Source of the DNA: Zea mays
Taxonomy: Eukaryota > Streptophyta > Magnoliopsida > Poales > Poaceae
Direction: 5' to 3'
Assembly (NCBI RefSeq): GCF_902167145.1
Contig: NC_050098.1
Location: 15,458,501-15,522,500 of the forward strand
Length of the DNA stretch: 64,000 nucleotides
Shown here: positions 20,301 to 33,356 of the stretch, piece by piece
How positions within the stretch are numbered: the first letter of the stretch is position 1
How the letters are laid out: each line of letters begins with the position of its first letter
The notes under the pieces: model-generated
Told to the model about the DNA's origin: nothing
The model's database searches: none
The model's input: only the letters and a program-made list of their open reading frames with translations
Program-made: the position numbers and the translations under genes

Positions 20301-20813
20301 ATTTGCATGAGTTTATTATTAATTTTGTTCTTTATTATTATTATGGTTTGGTATTTACTTACACCTAGTAACTGCTAATAAAACTTTGACCAACTTATAA
20401 AAGCAATGCTCAGCTTTAACTCCTGTCATTGATAAGCCTTACACTTCACGTGAGCCCCCACCTTTGGCGAGTTCATGCACATTATTCCCCACAACTTGTT
20501 GAGCGATGAACGTATGTGAGCTCACTCTTGCTGTCTCACACCCCCCCACAGGAGAAGAACAGGTGGTTCATGAGGCGCCACAAGGCGAGGAGTATGATAT
20601 GATCTAGGTGGCGTTTCTCAGTCGACATTGGCGCCAACGATCCTTAGTTCGTTTTATATTTATTATTTTATTTTGTAATAAGTCTTCCGCTATGTAATAA
20701 ATACTCTGATGTTCTATGACATTTATCTCTATACACTCTGTTATTATATATGTTGTCTTCTTGGCGCATGTATGAGATGCACCTGGCTTTGTTCCTTAAA
20801 GCCGGGTGTGACA
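17376..20813 (+). repeat. 5' LTR of the nested Tekay-like element
   Basis: 3,438 bp, starts TGTAATACCC and ends GGGTGTGACA. It includes a GC-rich segment (about 17810-18620) with ATAAAAAGG near 18160 as a possible TATA region. The last about 900 bp are strongly similar, in reverse orientation, to the host element LTR. Confidence 0.92.
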
Positions 20814-20817
20814 GAAG

Positions 20818-20829
20818 TGGTATCAGAGG
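20818..20829 (+). other. PBS (initiator-Met tRNA) of the nested element
   Basis: TGGTATCAGAGG four bases after the LTR; it matches the initiator-Met PBS consensus except at the last base. Confidence 0.85.
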
Positions 20830-21316
20830 AAATGTTGACTGTATGACGAAACCTAGATAGAAATGGACAAACTCTTACCTACTTACTTTATTCTGAATCA
20901 TTCTATACTTATCTTACTCTGATTCTCTCTATACTTATCTTGATCCTGTCTCACCTTCTACTGTTCTACTCTGGTCATTCTTACCTTCTCTATTCTAAGA
21001 CAAGACGGATTTCGCACCTTGGAATCCCTACCCCTATGACATTTTTAAGAGATAGGAGGCCTAAGACCAAACCAAAACTATTTTCTATATTTAAAAATGT
21101 TGTTTGATTGTTCTGATGATAGATGTCTGATTTGCTTCCTTGATTGATTGAGATATTATATATGGACATCTTAGCATGTGCCACCATATGGTAATGAATT
21201 AGCTATGGTAGGTAAAACATTAATCTGCTTAGCTAATAAATCCCCAAAGTAACACAATTCATAATTACTCGCCTTGTCTACAGTTCTTCCTTTCTTACCC
21301 CGTGTTTCTAACCCAG
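20830..21316 (+). other. Leader of the nested element
   Basis: Non-coding leader, collinear with the reversed leader of the host element (32870-33340). It ends at the former gag ATG (21317-21319). Confidence 0.7.
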
Positions 21317-24300
21317 ATGGACTACCCCCATAATGTTAGAAGAGAGCAGTATAGACTTGATCCTTGGTATGTCATGGTTAAGAAAGGCAAAGGCAGTATA
21401 TACATTGTGCTAAGGGAACCGTAGAACTCACCAGCCCTAAAGGAGAAAGGTTTCAAGTTAATATTGTAGTAACCACCTCATCTAAACGTGCAATGTTCTT
21501 TATACCTGAAGAGTTTGTTGGTGACAACATTCGTGTGGTTAGAGATTTTCCATATGTCTTTCCAGAGGAGTTATTAGGGATGCCACCAGATATGGAAGTT
21601 GAATTGGTCATTGATCTCTTACCTAAGATTGCCCCTATTTCTAAACGGCCATACAGGATGTCCGCAGAGGAGTTAAAGGAACTTAAGAAACAGTTAACCG
21701 AGTTACAAGAGGTTGGGTACATTCGTCCAAGTTCCTCACCTTGGGGAGCACTGGTTCTGTTTGTACAGAAGAAGGATGGATCACAGCAGATGTGTGTGGA
21801 TTATAGGACCCTTAACGATGTCACTGTGAAGAACAAGTGTCCATTACCCTACATTGAGGATTTATTTAATCGGATGAGAGGTGCAAGGGTATTCTCGAAG
21901 ATTGATCTCCGATCGGGTTACCATTAAATGAAGATTAGGCCATCAGATATTCCCAAGACGGATTTCTCGACTCGATATGGATTATATGAGTTCACCGTTA
22001 TGTCATTTGGATAACTAATGCACCAGCCTATTTTATGGATCTGAAGAATAATGTGTCCATGATCTGGACAGATTCGTCGTGGTTTCATCGATGATATATT
22101 TTTATTTCAAGAGTGATAATGATCATGAGGAACATCTGAGATTGGTGCTACAGAAGCTATGAGATAATCAACTCTATGCCAAGTATAGTAAATGTGAGTT
22201 TTGGATTGATGAGGTGCCATTCCTTGGACATAACATCTCTAATGGAGGGATATCAGTGGATCCTGCTAAAGTTAAGGATATAGTGGTGTGGAGCATACCC
22301 ACTACAGTTACGAAGATTCGGAGTTTCTTAAGACTAGCAGGATATTATCAAAGATTTATTGAAGGATTTTCTAAGATTGCTAAGCCCATGACCTCGCTTC
22401 TAGAGAAGGGAAGAGGGTTCAAGTGGGACGAGAAATGCCAAGAAAGCTTGGATCAATTAAAGAAAAGATTGATGTCACCACCAGTGTTGGTTATGCCAGA
22501 TCTACAGAAGGGATTTGACATTTATTGTGATGCATGTGGCCAAGGCTTAGGATGTGTGCTCATGCAAGAAGGACATGTGATTGCCTACGCGTCTCGTCAA
22601 TTGCGGAAACAAGAGTTGAACTACCCCACTCATGACTTAGAACTGACAGCCGTAGTGCATGCGTTAAAAATATGGAGACATTATATCATGGGAACCAAGT
22701 GCCAAGTGTATACGGATCATAAGAGTTTGAAGTATATATTCACTCAGAAGGATCTCAACCTTAGGCAACGTCGTTGGTTGGAGCTTATTAAGGATTATAA
22801 TTTGGAGACTCACTATCACCCGGGCAAGGCAAATTTGGTTACAGATGCCTTGAGTCGAAAGAAGCATGTTCATTCAGCTGTTGTTGCCCAGCTACCCGAT
22901 GAGATTGTTGAGGATTTCAGGAGACTTAACCTGGGGATAGTTGATCACACTAAAGGAGTTATTATTGATGTGGAACCTACATTGGAAAAAGAAATCCGCA
23001 AAGGACAAATTGGTGATGCTAAAATACAAGAGATTAAGGATCTGATTACTGAAGGTCGAGGTCCGAAATTCACGGAAGATGAGCAAGGCACAATATGGTT
23101 CAAGGATCGGATATGTGTTTCGGAGATTGAAAGTCTTCGTGGGACTATTTTAAAGGAAGCCCATGACTTGGATTATTCTATTCATCCTGGTAGTACGAAG
23201 ATGTATCAGGATTTGAAGTAGAAATATTGGTGGTATGGATTAAAGAGAGATGTGGCTGCACATGTGGCTATGTGCAATGCGTGTCAAAGAGTTAAGGCTA
23301 AACACTAGAGACCAACTGGACTATTGTACCCATAAAAAAACCCGAATGGAAGTGGGAAGAGATTGGCATGGATTTCATTACTGGATTGCCTCGCACCTCG
23401 AAAGGATATGATTCTATATGGGTTATTATGGATAGATTGACCAAAGTGGCTTATTTCATTCCGGTCAAGATTACTTATAAGGGATCTCAATTGGTAGAGT
23501 GATATATGGCTCGGATTGTGTCTCTACATGGTGTACTAAAGAAGATCATTTTGGATAGCGGATCACAGTTTACCTCTAGATTTTGGAAAAGTTTTCATGA
23601 GAATATGGATACAAAGTTGAATTTTAGTTCGGCCTACCATCCTTAGACTGATGGACAGACTAAAAGGACTAATCAAGTATTGGCGGACATGTTGAGAGCT
23701 TGTGCCCTTCAGCATGGTAGTAGTTGGAACAAGAGTCTACCTTATGCTGAGTTTTCATATAATAATAGTTACCAAGCCAGTCTGAAGATGTCACTGTTCG
23801 AGGCTCTGTATGACAGAAAATGCAGGACTCCTCTATTTTGGATCAAACTGGAGGAAGACAATTCTTTGGGCCTGGACTTATTCAAGAGGCAGAAGAACAA
23901 GTCTGTATAATCGGGGAGAACTTGAGGGTAGCTCAGACTAGGAAAAAGAGCTACGCTGATAATAGAAGAAGACCACTAGAATTTGAGGAAGGAGATTATG
24001 TGTATCTCACGGTATCACCACTTCGTGGTATGAGAAGATTTAAAGTCAAAGGAAAGTTGTCCCCTCGCTTTATTGGACCCTTCTTAATCTTAAAGCGAGT
24101 GGGAGAGGTGGCATATCAATTGGAGTTATCGGATCATCTTGCGGATGTTCATAATGTATTTCATGTATCTCAACTTAAGAAGTGTCTCTGTGTCCCTGAG
24201 GAACAGTTACCAATGGAAGAGCTCAGTGTTCAGGGTGATTTGACTTACACGGAGTATACTATCAAGATTCTTGATACATTGACTCGAGTTACAAGAAATA

Positions 24301-24416
24301 AGGTTATAAAGATGTGCAAAGTACAATGGAGCCATCATGGAGAAGATGAGGCTACTTGGGAGAGAGAAGAAGAGCTTCGTATAGATTTTCCACATCTTTT
24401 CTCTAGACCTTCCTAA
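21317..24416 (+). pseudogene. Degenerate chromovirus pol with gag and most of protease deleted
   Basis: The gag start ATGG at 21317 is fused directly to the end of protease (ATAGACTTGATCCTTGG near 21352), a clean deletion of roughly 1.5 kb relative to the host element. RT begins at 21493 and is open to 21927, where a stop follows GYH. Frameshifts fall between 21950 and 22210. 22214-23221 is open through the RT end, RNase H ([10 protein letters not shown]) and the integrase zinc-finger start, ending in a TAG at 23219-23221. The integrase core is broken by several stops (for example near 23304 and 23643). The tail 23820-24416 is open and includes the chromodomain-like end (KVQWSHHGEDEATWE). No functional product is expected. 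Confidence 0.9.
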
Positions 24417-24439
24417 ATCTCGAGGACGAGATTCTTTTT

Positions 24440-24454
24440 AAGGGGGGTAGGATT
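24440..24454 (+). other. PPT of the nested element
   Basis: AAGGGGGGTAGGATT directly before the 3' LTR; the same tract is used by the host element on the other strand. Confidence 0.85.
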
Positions 24455-27400
24455 TGTAATACCCAAATTGTAAGATTACTAAAGGAGAAAAGATATTTCC
24501 TTTATTTGTATGTGTGAGTTTGACCTTTTTGTGCCATCACATGTGAACACCATCTTTAAAATAAATAATTAATAAAAGATATGCTACTAAATCATGCATC
24601 ATGCTGGGTTTTAATTGTGTGTGCATTTAATAATAGTAATAATAATATTAATGGAAATACATTAATATCTAATTCGCAATTTAGAAGTTGGAGAGATAGA
24701 ATGGAGGATTGGAGGATGGCTAATAATCATAACAGTAAATAAGTAATAATTATTTCAAAAAAATGAGATAAAATTATTCATAAGATAAATTTATCTGATA
24801 CTTAAAGGTATGAAGTCCAAACAATCAATTCAAATTCAATTGAACACATGAATTTGAAAATAGGAGAGAAAACATAAAAGAAAAAGGAAAAAAATACTGC
24901 AGATGGGCCTGGATCGCGCAATTCGGCCCACCTAACCTTACCCCGCGCAGCCCAAACAACAGAAAACCCGGCGCCGACACCTGGGCCCTCTGTGTCAGTC
25001 GTCCGCGCGCGCCGTAGCTCTGATTTGCGGGGCCCACGATCCAGTCGCTTCATCAGCGCGTATAAGAATTCTACCACTGGCACCACGGGCCCGTAGCGCA
25101 GTCTCTCCACATCGCCGCTTGCTGGCCTCCGCAGCTGGCGTTAGGGGCCCGCTTGGCAGTCGGTCCTGTACCTCTTCCCCGGGCAAATCGCGGCCTCTGT
25201 TCGTGGCAACGTCCGCCGCCGTAAGCGCCGGGTCCTACGGGTCGCCACACTCGCTCATAAAAAGGAAAACCCACCTCGCGGGTTAGCCCTAATCCCTACC
25301 AGTGCCTTTGCGCCGCCCAATTTGAGAACCTCGCTCTGCGACATCCGTAGCGACACGCTCGGGAGTCCATGGAGTGTCGCCGTCGCCAACATTCATCAGT
25401 GTGGGCGCTCGGGTTCCGGTGACCAGCTTTGGTGTCGTGGGGGGGGGGGGGGGGGGGGCGTGTGGATCGTGTACCGCTCCTACCTTGGCGCGATCGACAA
25501 CCGGGGAGCTGGAATTGCTCGCCGGAGATCAGTGTCTGCGCCAAGCAACCCTCCGTCGTGATTCCACTCGGCCGTCGCTTAATCCTCCGGTGAGGCACTT
25601 TCCATCAAGTTTACTTCTCTTCTGCTACGGTTAGCGCTCCTCAGATAAGTGCGGGCATCCTCGGGGCAGGGATTGGCTTGCGCGGCAATGGGTTGCCGCA
25701 GGTGTTCGCTGCCGCTGTCCGGCAACCAGGGAGGAAGAAAAGCCGGTGCCGTTCGATCTCAATGGATGGCTCAGATTAAATATCAAATCCCCTTTTGCTC
25801 GTTTTCGATCGGAACCGTAGATCTACAAACGGACGGATCAGTGGTCGTCTCGTATCTTTAAAATATCTACCGTCAGATTTGAATCTGTAGGTCCACGTTT
25901 CATACCGGTACGATGCATCTGTGGGTGTAATCCGAGCCCTTGATGTCGATCGGACGGTTGGGAATAAACGATACCTCTCCGCTAGGCTATTTGACACTTG
26001 AGTCCTCGGGGAAAAATGAAATCAACCCGTCATCCCCGTTTGACTATAGACTGGGTCTGGAAAATTTAGTGCCAGCAACCCTGAGCTTTCTGCAATTTGA
26101 GGCCCACTCCAGAACAGTATAAAACCAGAAAGCTTAAATTATAAATGGATTGTTAATATAAAAATAATTGCAGAAACTCATTTAATTCATAGAAAATTCA
26201 TATTAAGTCCAAATGAGTCCATTCTAGTTCCTATAATTTTATAATATTATTGTTTATCATGTAGTATTACTGTTTTGACATGAAATTCACGTTAAAATTT
26301 ATTTCTTAATTAATCTTGTATCAAATACATAAACCTTTAGAAATTCATAACTTAAAATCCGTTACTCCAAATTAATTCATTCCAGAGACATTAATTTTGT
26401 CTTAATATTTTCTACCACATAGTAACACTGTCTAACCATGAAGCATGAATTAAAATTGTTCATTTGAATTAATCTATTCTAAGTGCTTAATAGTTTCAGA
26501 AATTCATAACTTAACAACCGTAGCTCCGATTCTAGTGGTTCTCGTTCCCACGATCTCGTAGCAGCGCGAAGATCATTATTATTTAGTTTGTTCTTATGTT
26601 TGGTGTGATGTTAATTTTATCTATATCATGTTTGCTTGTATTGCTACGACTAGCGCGAGGACACGTGTCATCTGAAAAGCAAGTTGGTACCTGGAATCTC
26701 AAGTGCCAGGCAAGTTGTGCCCTTGACCACTTTTTACCCAATAATGTTCTTTAATCTCATTTATTCATGCATAGGTTAATTTTGATGGGACCCAATAGGT
26801 CACCCTAGATTGTTTATCTCATTACCTTGTTTACCCCCGAATCACTTGGGTAGTTTGCTATTGCTTTACATGGTTTTGGGGATAATCATTTATTATATCT
26901 ATGTTCCAATTATTCTTGTTATTCTATTTATGTTCATGTCAAGTTCATTAATGTTAATTGGAACATAGAGCTTAACTTGAGAACCACGTGCCACCACAAG
27001 GGTTTAATGGGACGCCCTTGGCTGACTAATTAGGAAAGCTAGTGGAAGACTACCTTACCCGAAAGGGGCAAGGGCAGTAGGGGAGTGGTCAGTGTAGGGA
27101 GGTCCTTGGTTGATTTTGCTGCGATGGCGGTCAGACAAGAACCCTGCATTGGAGCTTCCTATAAACTGTAGCGGGTTTTCGAAAGCTAGTGGAACTTTGT
27201 AAAGGCCTCGTAGTGGATCCCTAGCCATTCACCTCGGTAGTGTCTAAGGGCCTAGCTAACCCTGGCGATATGGGAAACACGACTTGTGGGTAAAGGGTAC
27301 AACCTCTGCAGAGTGTAAAACTGGTATACTAGCCGAGCTCACGGTCATGAGCGGCTCAGGACTCTCTGATGATTAAATTATGGAACCTAAACTCAATTTG

Positions 27401-27921
27401 TCATTTGCATTTGCATGGGTTTATTATTAATTTTGTTCTTTATTATTATTATGGTTTGGTATTTACTTACACCTAGTAACTGCTAATAAAACTTTGACCA
27501 ACTTATAAAAGCAATGCTCAGCTTTAACCCCTGTCATTGATAAGCCTTACACTTCACGTGAGACCCCACCTTTGGCGAGTTCATGCACATTATTCCCCAC
27601 AACTTGTTGAGCGATGAACGTATGTGAGCTCACTCTTACTGTCTCGCACCCCCCCACAGGAGAAGAACAGGTGGTTCATGAGGCGCCACAAGGCGAGGAG
27701 TATGATCTGATCTAGGTGGCGTTTCTCAGTCGACATTGGCGCCAACGATCATTAGTTCGTTTTATATTTATTATTTTATTTTGTAATAAGTCTTCCGCTA
27801 TGTAATAAATACTTTGATGTTCTATGACATTTATCTCTATACACTCTGTTATTATATATGTTGTCTTCTTGGCGCATGTATGAGATGCACCTGGCTTTGT
27901 TCCTTAAAGCCGGGTGTGACA
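24455..27921 (+). repeat. 3' LTR of the nested Tekay-like element
   Basis: 3,467 bp. Compared with the 5' LTR it has about 33 substitutions by eye, one 15-16-bp length difference near 24771, and a G20 run at 25439-25458 where the 5' LTR has G7 (18343-18349). Confidence 0.92.
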
Positions 27922-27926
27922 TATGT

Positions 27927-28231
27927 ACTTATAAATTTTGTTTTATATTTTATATAATTTCTTTTTTTTTGTGTCATTTCCAATTTCCCTAAGTTGTGCC
28001 TTTGGGATAAATCTAAATTCTCACATCATTATTATATTTTTATTAGTGTCACTTTTATTGTATTTCAATGCACAAACAAAATCCAATATGATGCAATGAT
28101 TTAATTGTTTCTTAGTAAGGACTTACTCATTTTTAAACATGGTCAGTCACATGTGATGATAAATGGAGATGCACACACATTCAAAGGAGACAATTCCTCC
28201 TTTTATTCTTCTTTACAATTTGAGTATTACA
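27927..28231 (-). repeat. 3' LTR of the minus-strand Tekay-like element, second part
   Basis: Resumes at ACTTATAAATTTTG after the TATGT duplication and ends GAGTATTACA, matching 36313-36617 of the intact LTR. Confidence 0.9.
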
Positions 28232-28246
28232 AATCCTACCCCCCTT
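28232..28246 (-). other. PPT of the minus-strand Tekay-like element
   Basis: Reads AAGGGGGGTAGGATT on the minus strand, adjoining its 3' LTR. Confidence 0.85.
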
Positions 28247-28269
28247 AAAAATAATCTCGTCCTCGAAAT

Positions 28270-31200
28270 TTAGGAAGGACTATGGAAAAGATGAGGAAAA
28301 TCTATGCGAAGCTCTTCTTCTCTTTCCCAAGTAGCTTCATCTTCACCGTGGTGACTCCATTGTACTTTACACATCTTTATCACCTTATTTCTTGTAACTC
28401 GAGTCAAAGTGTCCAGAATCTTGATAGGGTACTCCGCATAGGTCAGATCATCTTGAACACTAAGGTCTTCCATTGGTAATTGTTCCTCAGGTACCCTGAG
28501 GCACTTCTTCAGCTGGGATACATGAAATACATCATGTACATCGGACAGGTGATCGGGTAACTCCAGTTGATATGCAACTTCTCCCACTCGCTTTAAGATC
28601 AAGAAGGGTCCGATGAAGCGAGGGGACAACTTTCCTTTAACTTTAAATCTCCTCATATCCCGGAGAGGTGACACCTTCAAATAGACATGATCACCCTCCT
28701 TAAACTCCAGTAGTCTCCTTCTGTTATCAGCATAGCTCTTTTGCCTTGATTGCGCAACTCAAATTTTCTCTTATCATTCGAACTTGTTCTTCCGCCTCTT
28801 GAATAAGCTCAGGCCCAAAGAACTGTCTTTCTCCAGTCTGATCCCAATATAGGGGAGTCCTGCATTTTCTGCCATACAAAGCCTCGAACGGTGACATCTT
28901 CAAACTGGCCTGGTAGCTATTATTATAAGAGAACTCTGCATAGGGTAAGCTCTTCTCCCAACTGCCACCATGCTTGAGAGCACAAGCTCTTAACATATCT
29001 TCCAGCACTTGATTAGTCCTCTCTGTCTGTCCATTAGTCTGGGGATGGTAGGCTGAGCTAAAATTCAACTTTGTATCCAAGCTCTCATGTAATTTCTTCC
29101 AAAATCGAGAAGTGAACTGCGATCCTCGATCCGACACGATCTTTTTAGGCACACCATGTAGACAAACTATCCGAGTCATATACAATTCTGCTAGCTTGGC
29201 TCCCGTGTAATTAGTCCTCACAGGTATGAAATGAGCCACTTTTGTCAATCTGTCTACAATCACCCAAATAGAGTCATACCCAGCAAGGGTGCGGGGTAGT
29301 CCAACAATAAAATCCATACCAATTTCTTCCCATTTCCACTCAGGTATCTTCAATGGGTGCAATAGTCCAGCGGGTCTTTGATGTTCGGCCTTGACTCTTT
29401 GACACACATCACACTTAGCCACATGGGCAGCAACATCTCTTTTCAGTCCATACCACCAATACTTTTGCTTCAAATCTTGATACATCTTAGTGCTACCAGG
29501 GTGGATAGAATAATCAGAATCATGAGCTTCTTTCAATATAGCCTCACGGAGGCTATCGATCTCTGGAACACATATTCGATCTTTGAACCATATAGTACTT
29601 TGCTCATCCTCCGTGAATTCCAGAACTCTTCCTTCAGTAATAAGATCCCTGATCTCTTGAATCTTAGCATCACCAACCTGACCTTTACGAATCTCTTGCT
29701 CCAAGGTAGGTCCCAATTCAATGGTGACTCCTTCAGTGTGTGTAACAATTCCCAAGTTGAGTCTCTCAAAATCCTTTGCTAATTCATCAGGTAGCTGGAC
29801 AACGAAAGCGGAGTGAACATGCTCCTTCCGACTCAAGGCATCTGCGACCAAATTCGCCTTGCCTGGATGATAGTGAATCTCCAAATCATAATCCTTAATG
29901 AGCTCCAACCAACGGCGTTGCCTAAGGTTGAGATCCTTCTGAGTGAATATATACTTCAAACTCTTATGATCCGTGTATACTTGGCACTTAGTTCCCATAA
30001 TATAGTGTCTCCAAATCTTAAGTGCATGCACAACTGCTGCCAGTTCTAAGTCATGAGTGGGGTAGTTCAATTCATGTTTCCGCAACTGACGAGATGCATA
30101 GGCAATCACATGACCTTCTTGCATGAGCACACATCCAAGTCCTTGGCCACATGCATCACAATAAATGTCAAATCCCTTCTGTAGATCTGGCATAATCAAT
30201 ACTGGTGGCGACATTAGTCTCTCCTTCAATTGATCAAAGCTTTCTTGGCACTTCTCATCCCACTTGAATTCTCTTCCTTTTTCCAAAAGTGATGTCATAG
30301 GCTTAGCAATTTTAGAGAACCCTTCAATAAATCTCCGATAATATCCTGCGAGTCCCAAGAAACTCCGAATCTCAGTAACTGTAGTGGGCACTCTCCACTC
30401 CATTATCTCCTTCACTTTAGCAGGATCCACTGCTATTCCTCCATTAGAAATAATATGACCAAGGAATGGCACCTTGTCAATCCAAAACTCGCACTTGCTG
30501 AACTTAGCATAGAGTTGATTATCTCGCAGCTTCTGTAGTACCAACCTTAGATGTTGTTCATGATCACTTTCACTCCTAGAATAGATAAGAATATCATCGA
30601 TGAACACCACGACAAATCTGTCCAAATATTCCATAAACACCTTATTCATGAAATTCATGAAATAAGCCGGTGCATTGGTTAATCCAAACGACATAACCGT
30701 AAACTCATATAATCCATATTGAGTCGAGAATGCTGTCTTGGGAATATCCGATGGTCTAATCCTCATCTGATGGTATCCCGATCGGAGATCAATCTTCGAG
30801 AATACTCTAGCACCTCGCATCTGATCAAATAAATCCTCAATACGGGGTAACGGATACTTGTTCTTCACAGTAACATCATTAAGTGATCTATAGTCCACAC
30901 ACATCCTCTGGGATCCATCCTTCTTCTGTACAAATAAGACCGGTGCTCCCCAAGGTGAGGAACTCGGACGAATGTAACCAGCCTCTTGTAACTCCGTCAA
31001 CTGCTTCTTCAGCTCCTTTAACTCTTCTACAGACATCCTGTAAGGCCGTTTAGAAATAGGGGCAGTTCCAGGTAGAAGATCAATGACAAACTCAACTTCC
31101 CTATCTGGTGGCATCCCTGGTAACTCCTCTGGAAAGACATCCGGAAAATCTCTAACCACCCGGATGTTGTCTCCAACAAACTCCTCAGGTATAAAGAACA

Positions 31201-32860
31201 TTGCACGCATGGATGAGGAGGTTACTACAATATTAACTTGAAATCTTTCTCCTTTAGTGGTAGTGAGTTCTACGGTACCTCTACCACATGCTATAACGGC
31301 CTTTGCCTTTCTTAGCCATGACATACCAAGGATCAGATCTATATTGCTTGACTCTAATATTATAGCAGTAGCTCCAAATTCTCTACCCATAATGGTTAAT
31401 GTCAATCTACGTGTCATTTGATTCGCCTCAATAGGCCCTTTAGGTGTGATTACTATCATGGGTTTTCTCATATTTAGCAGTGGTATTTCATTTGTGTTGG
31501 CATAATGAGCAGACATGAATGAATGTGTAGCACCAGAATCAAATAATATGGTTGCAGGAATTGCATTAACATAAAACATACCAAGTACGATGTCCCCACC
31601 ATCAGGAGTATCATCAACGCTGACTTGATTTACCCTGGCTATAGAATATCCCTTGCCAGGAGTCTGTTGCTTGTTCTGAACTGGAGTAGTAGCAATCCTC
31701 TGTGGGCAGACATTTGCATAATGACCAGTCTTCCCACACTTGAAACAAGTAGTGCCTGAACTCTGTCCTGAGAACTTTGTCGGGGTGCCAGTGGGAGTGG
31801 CCTGACGAGTAGGTGTCCTTGGAGACCCCTGTGGAGCATACTGAACTGGGCGTGGTCCTCCTGGTCGAGTCGGTGTACCCTGTGGTGAAACATAGCGGGG
31901 ACGAACACTGCTGCTACCCTGTCCCTGCGAGATAGCCTTCCTCTTCAAATCACCCAGTTGAACACGCTTGTGTTCAATAGCAAGAGCCTTATCCAGTAGC
32001 CTCTGAAATGATGGAAAGGTGTGTGCAACCAGTGCATACTGCAAGGGTCCATTAAGTCCTTCAATAAAGTGCTCCTGCTTTCTTTCATCCTCGGCAACTT
32101 CCTCCGGAGCATATCTCGACAGCTGAATGAATTTGTCTCTGTACTCGCTAACCGACATGTTGCCTTGCTTCAAAGACAGAAACTCCTTCTTCTTGATCTT
32201 TATCATACCAGCTGGAATATGGTAGTTCCTGAACTGCGTACTGAACTCTGCCCAAGTAATAGTATCAGCAGCATCATGGGCAGCAGTATAAGAATCCCAC
32301 CAGTCAGCAGCAGGACCTGTCAGACGACCTGAGGCATAAAGAACTTTCTCCCGGTCTGAGCATTGGGCAATGTTGAGCATCTTCTCAATCGCTTTCAGCC
32401 AATCATCTGCATCTAGTGGATCTGGCGAGCTGGCAAAGGTCGGTGGCTTATGACTCATAAACTCCCGGTGCTTATCACGGGGTGGAACTGGTGGTGGTGG
32501 TGGAGGCAGTGGCACTTGTTGCTGTTGCTGCTGTCGTTGAAGTTGTTGTTGCAGCTGCTGTTGTTGCGCCCTCCTTTCTTGGCGTATCTCCTCTCTCTCC
32601 TGGCGCAACTCCTGGCGTATATCTTCTCTTTCCTGACGCATTTCCTGGCGTTCTTGCTGCATCTGGGCACGCATATCAGCCATAGTGTCCGCCATTTGCT
32701 GCATCACCGCCATCTGAGCAGCAACCAGTGGGTCAACTCCGCCTGGTGGAGGATTAGGAGGATTCATCTCTGCCGGTTGTGGCTGAGGTTGTCTATATAT
32801 CCTTCGAGTGTGTCGATTAGGAGGCAAATCAATTCCACCACCCCTCCTGGTATTGACCAT
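28270..32860 (-). pseudogene. Chromovirus gag-pol polyprotein with one frameshift near the 3' end
   Basis: The start is taken at the ATG at 32860 (MVNTRRGG); the frame is open further upstream but that part lies in the leader. One frame runs to 28727, about 1,377 residues. Order: Gln/Arg-rich coiled-coil N-terminus, gag ([13 protein letters not shown]), CCHC zinc knuckle ([14 protein letters not shown], about 31750-31708), protease ([10 protein letters not shown], about 31548), RT (FIDDILIYS, about 30610), RNase H ([10 protein letters not shown], about 30165), integrase zinc finger (about 29500-29390) and DDE core. A frameshift of about 2 nt near 28750 moves the rest to another frame, open 28680-28270. 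That tail carries the integrase C-terminus and a chromodomain-like end (CKVQWSHHGEDEATWE). It is close to complete; with this frameshift, chromatin targeting of the integrase would be lost. Confidence 0.92.
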
Positions 32861-32869
32861 CTGAGTTAG

Positions 32870-33356
32870 ATACATATGGTAAGAAAATAGTAGACAAGAC
32901 AGGTATTTACAAATCATGTTACTTTGGGGGGATTTATTAGCTAAGCAGTTTAATGTTTTACCTACCATAGCTAATTTATTACCTTATGCTGGCACATGCT
33001 AAGATGTCCATGTAATATTTCAATCAATCAAAGAAGCAAATCAGGCATTGATCATCAGAACAATCAACCAACATTTTTAATAGAGAAAATAGTTTTAATT
33101 TTGTCTTAGGCTTCCTATCTCTTAAAAATGTCATAGGGGTAGGGATTCCAAGGTGTGAAATCCATCTTGACTAAGAGTAGAAAAGGTAAGAATGATCAGA
33201 GTAGAACAGTAGAAGGTGAGACAGGATCAAGATAAGTGTAGAAAGAATCAGAGTGAGGTAAGCGTAGAATGAATCAGAATAGGATAAGTAGGTAAGGGTT
33301 TTGTCCATTTCTATCTAGGTTTCGTCCTACAGTCAACATTCCTCTGATACCACTTC
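32870..33356 (-). other. Leader and PBS of the minus-strand Tekay-like element
   Basis: The PBS TGGTATCAGAGG (minus strand, 33352-33341) follows the 5' LTR by four bases. The remaining about 470 bp is non-coding leader similar to 20830-21316. Confidence 0.85.

Larger units (their letters stand above)
17376..27921 (+). mobile_element. Nested Tekay/Prem1-like element, plus strand, gag-deleted
   Basis: TSD TATGT at 17371-17375 and 27922-27926. LTRs are 17376-20813 (3,438 bp) and 24455-27921 (3,467 bp), both TGTAATACCC...GGGTGTGACA, about 1% different by eye plus a few indels (an insertion near 24771 and a G7 to G20 expansion). The internal region is only 3.6 kb. gag and most of protease are deleted and pol is riddled with stops and shifts. 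It belongs to the same broad family as its host element but to a different LTR subfamily. Confidence 0.92.

Noticed and set aside
32450..32869. Leu/Val-rich plus-strand ORFs resembling a membrane protein
   Set aside because: They are antisense to the Gln/Arg-rich coiled coil of gag; repeated CAG/CTG-type codons produce hydrophobic runs on the other strand.
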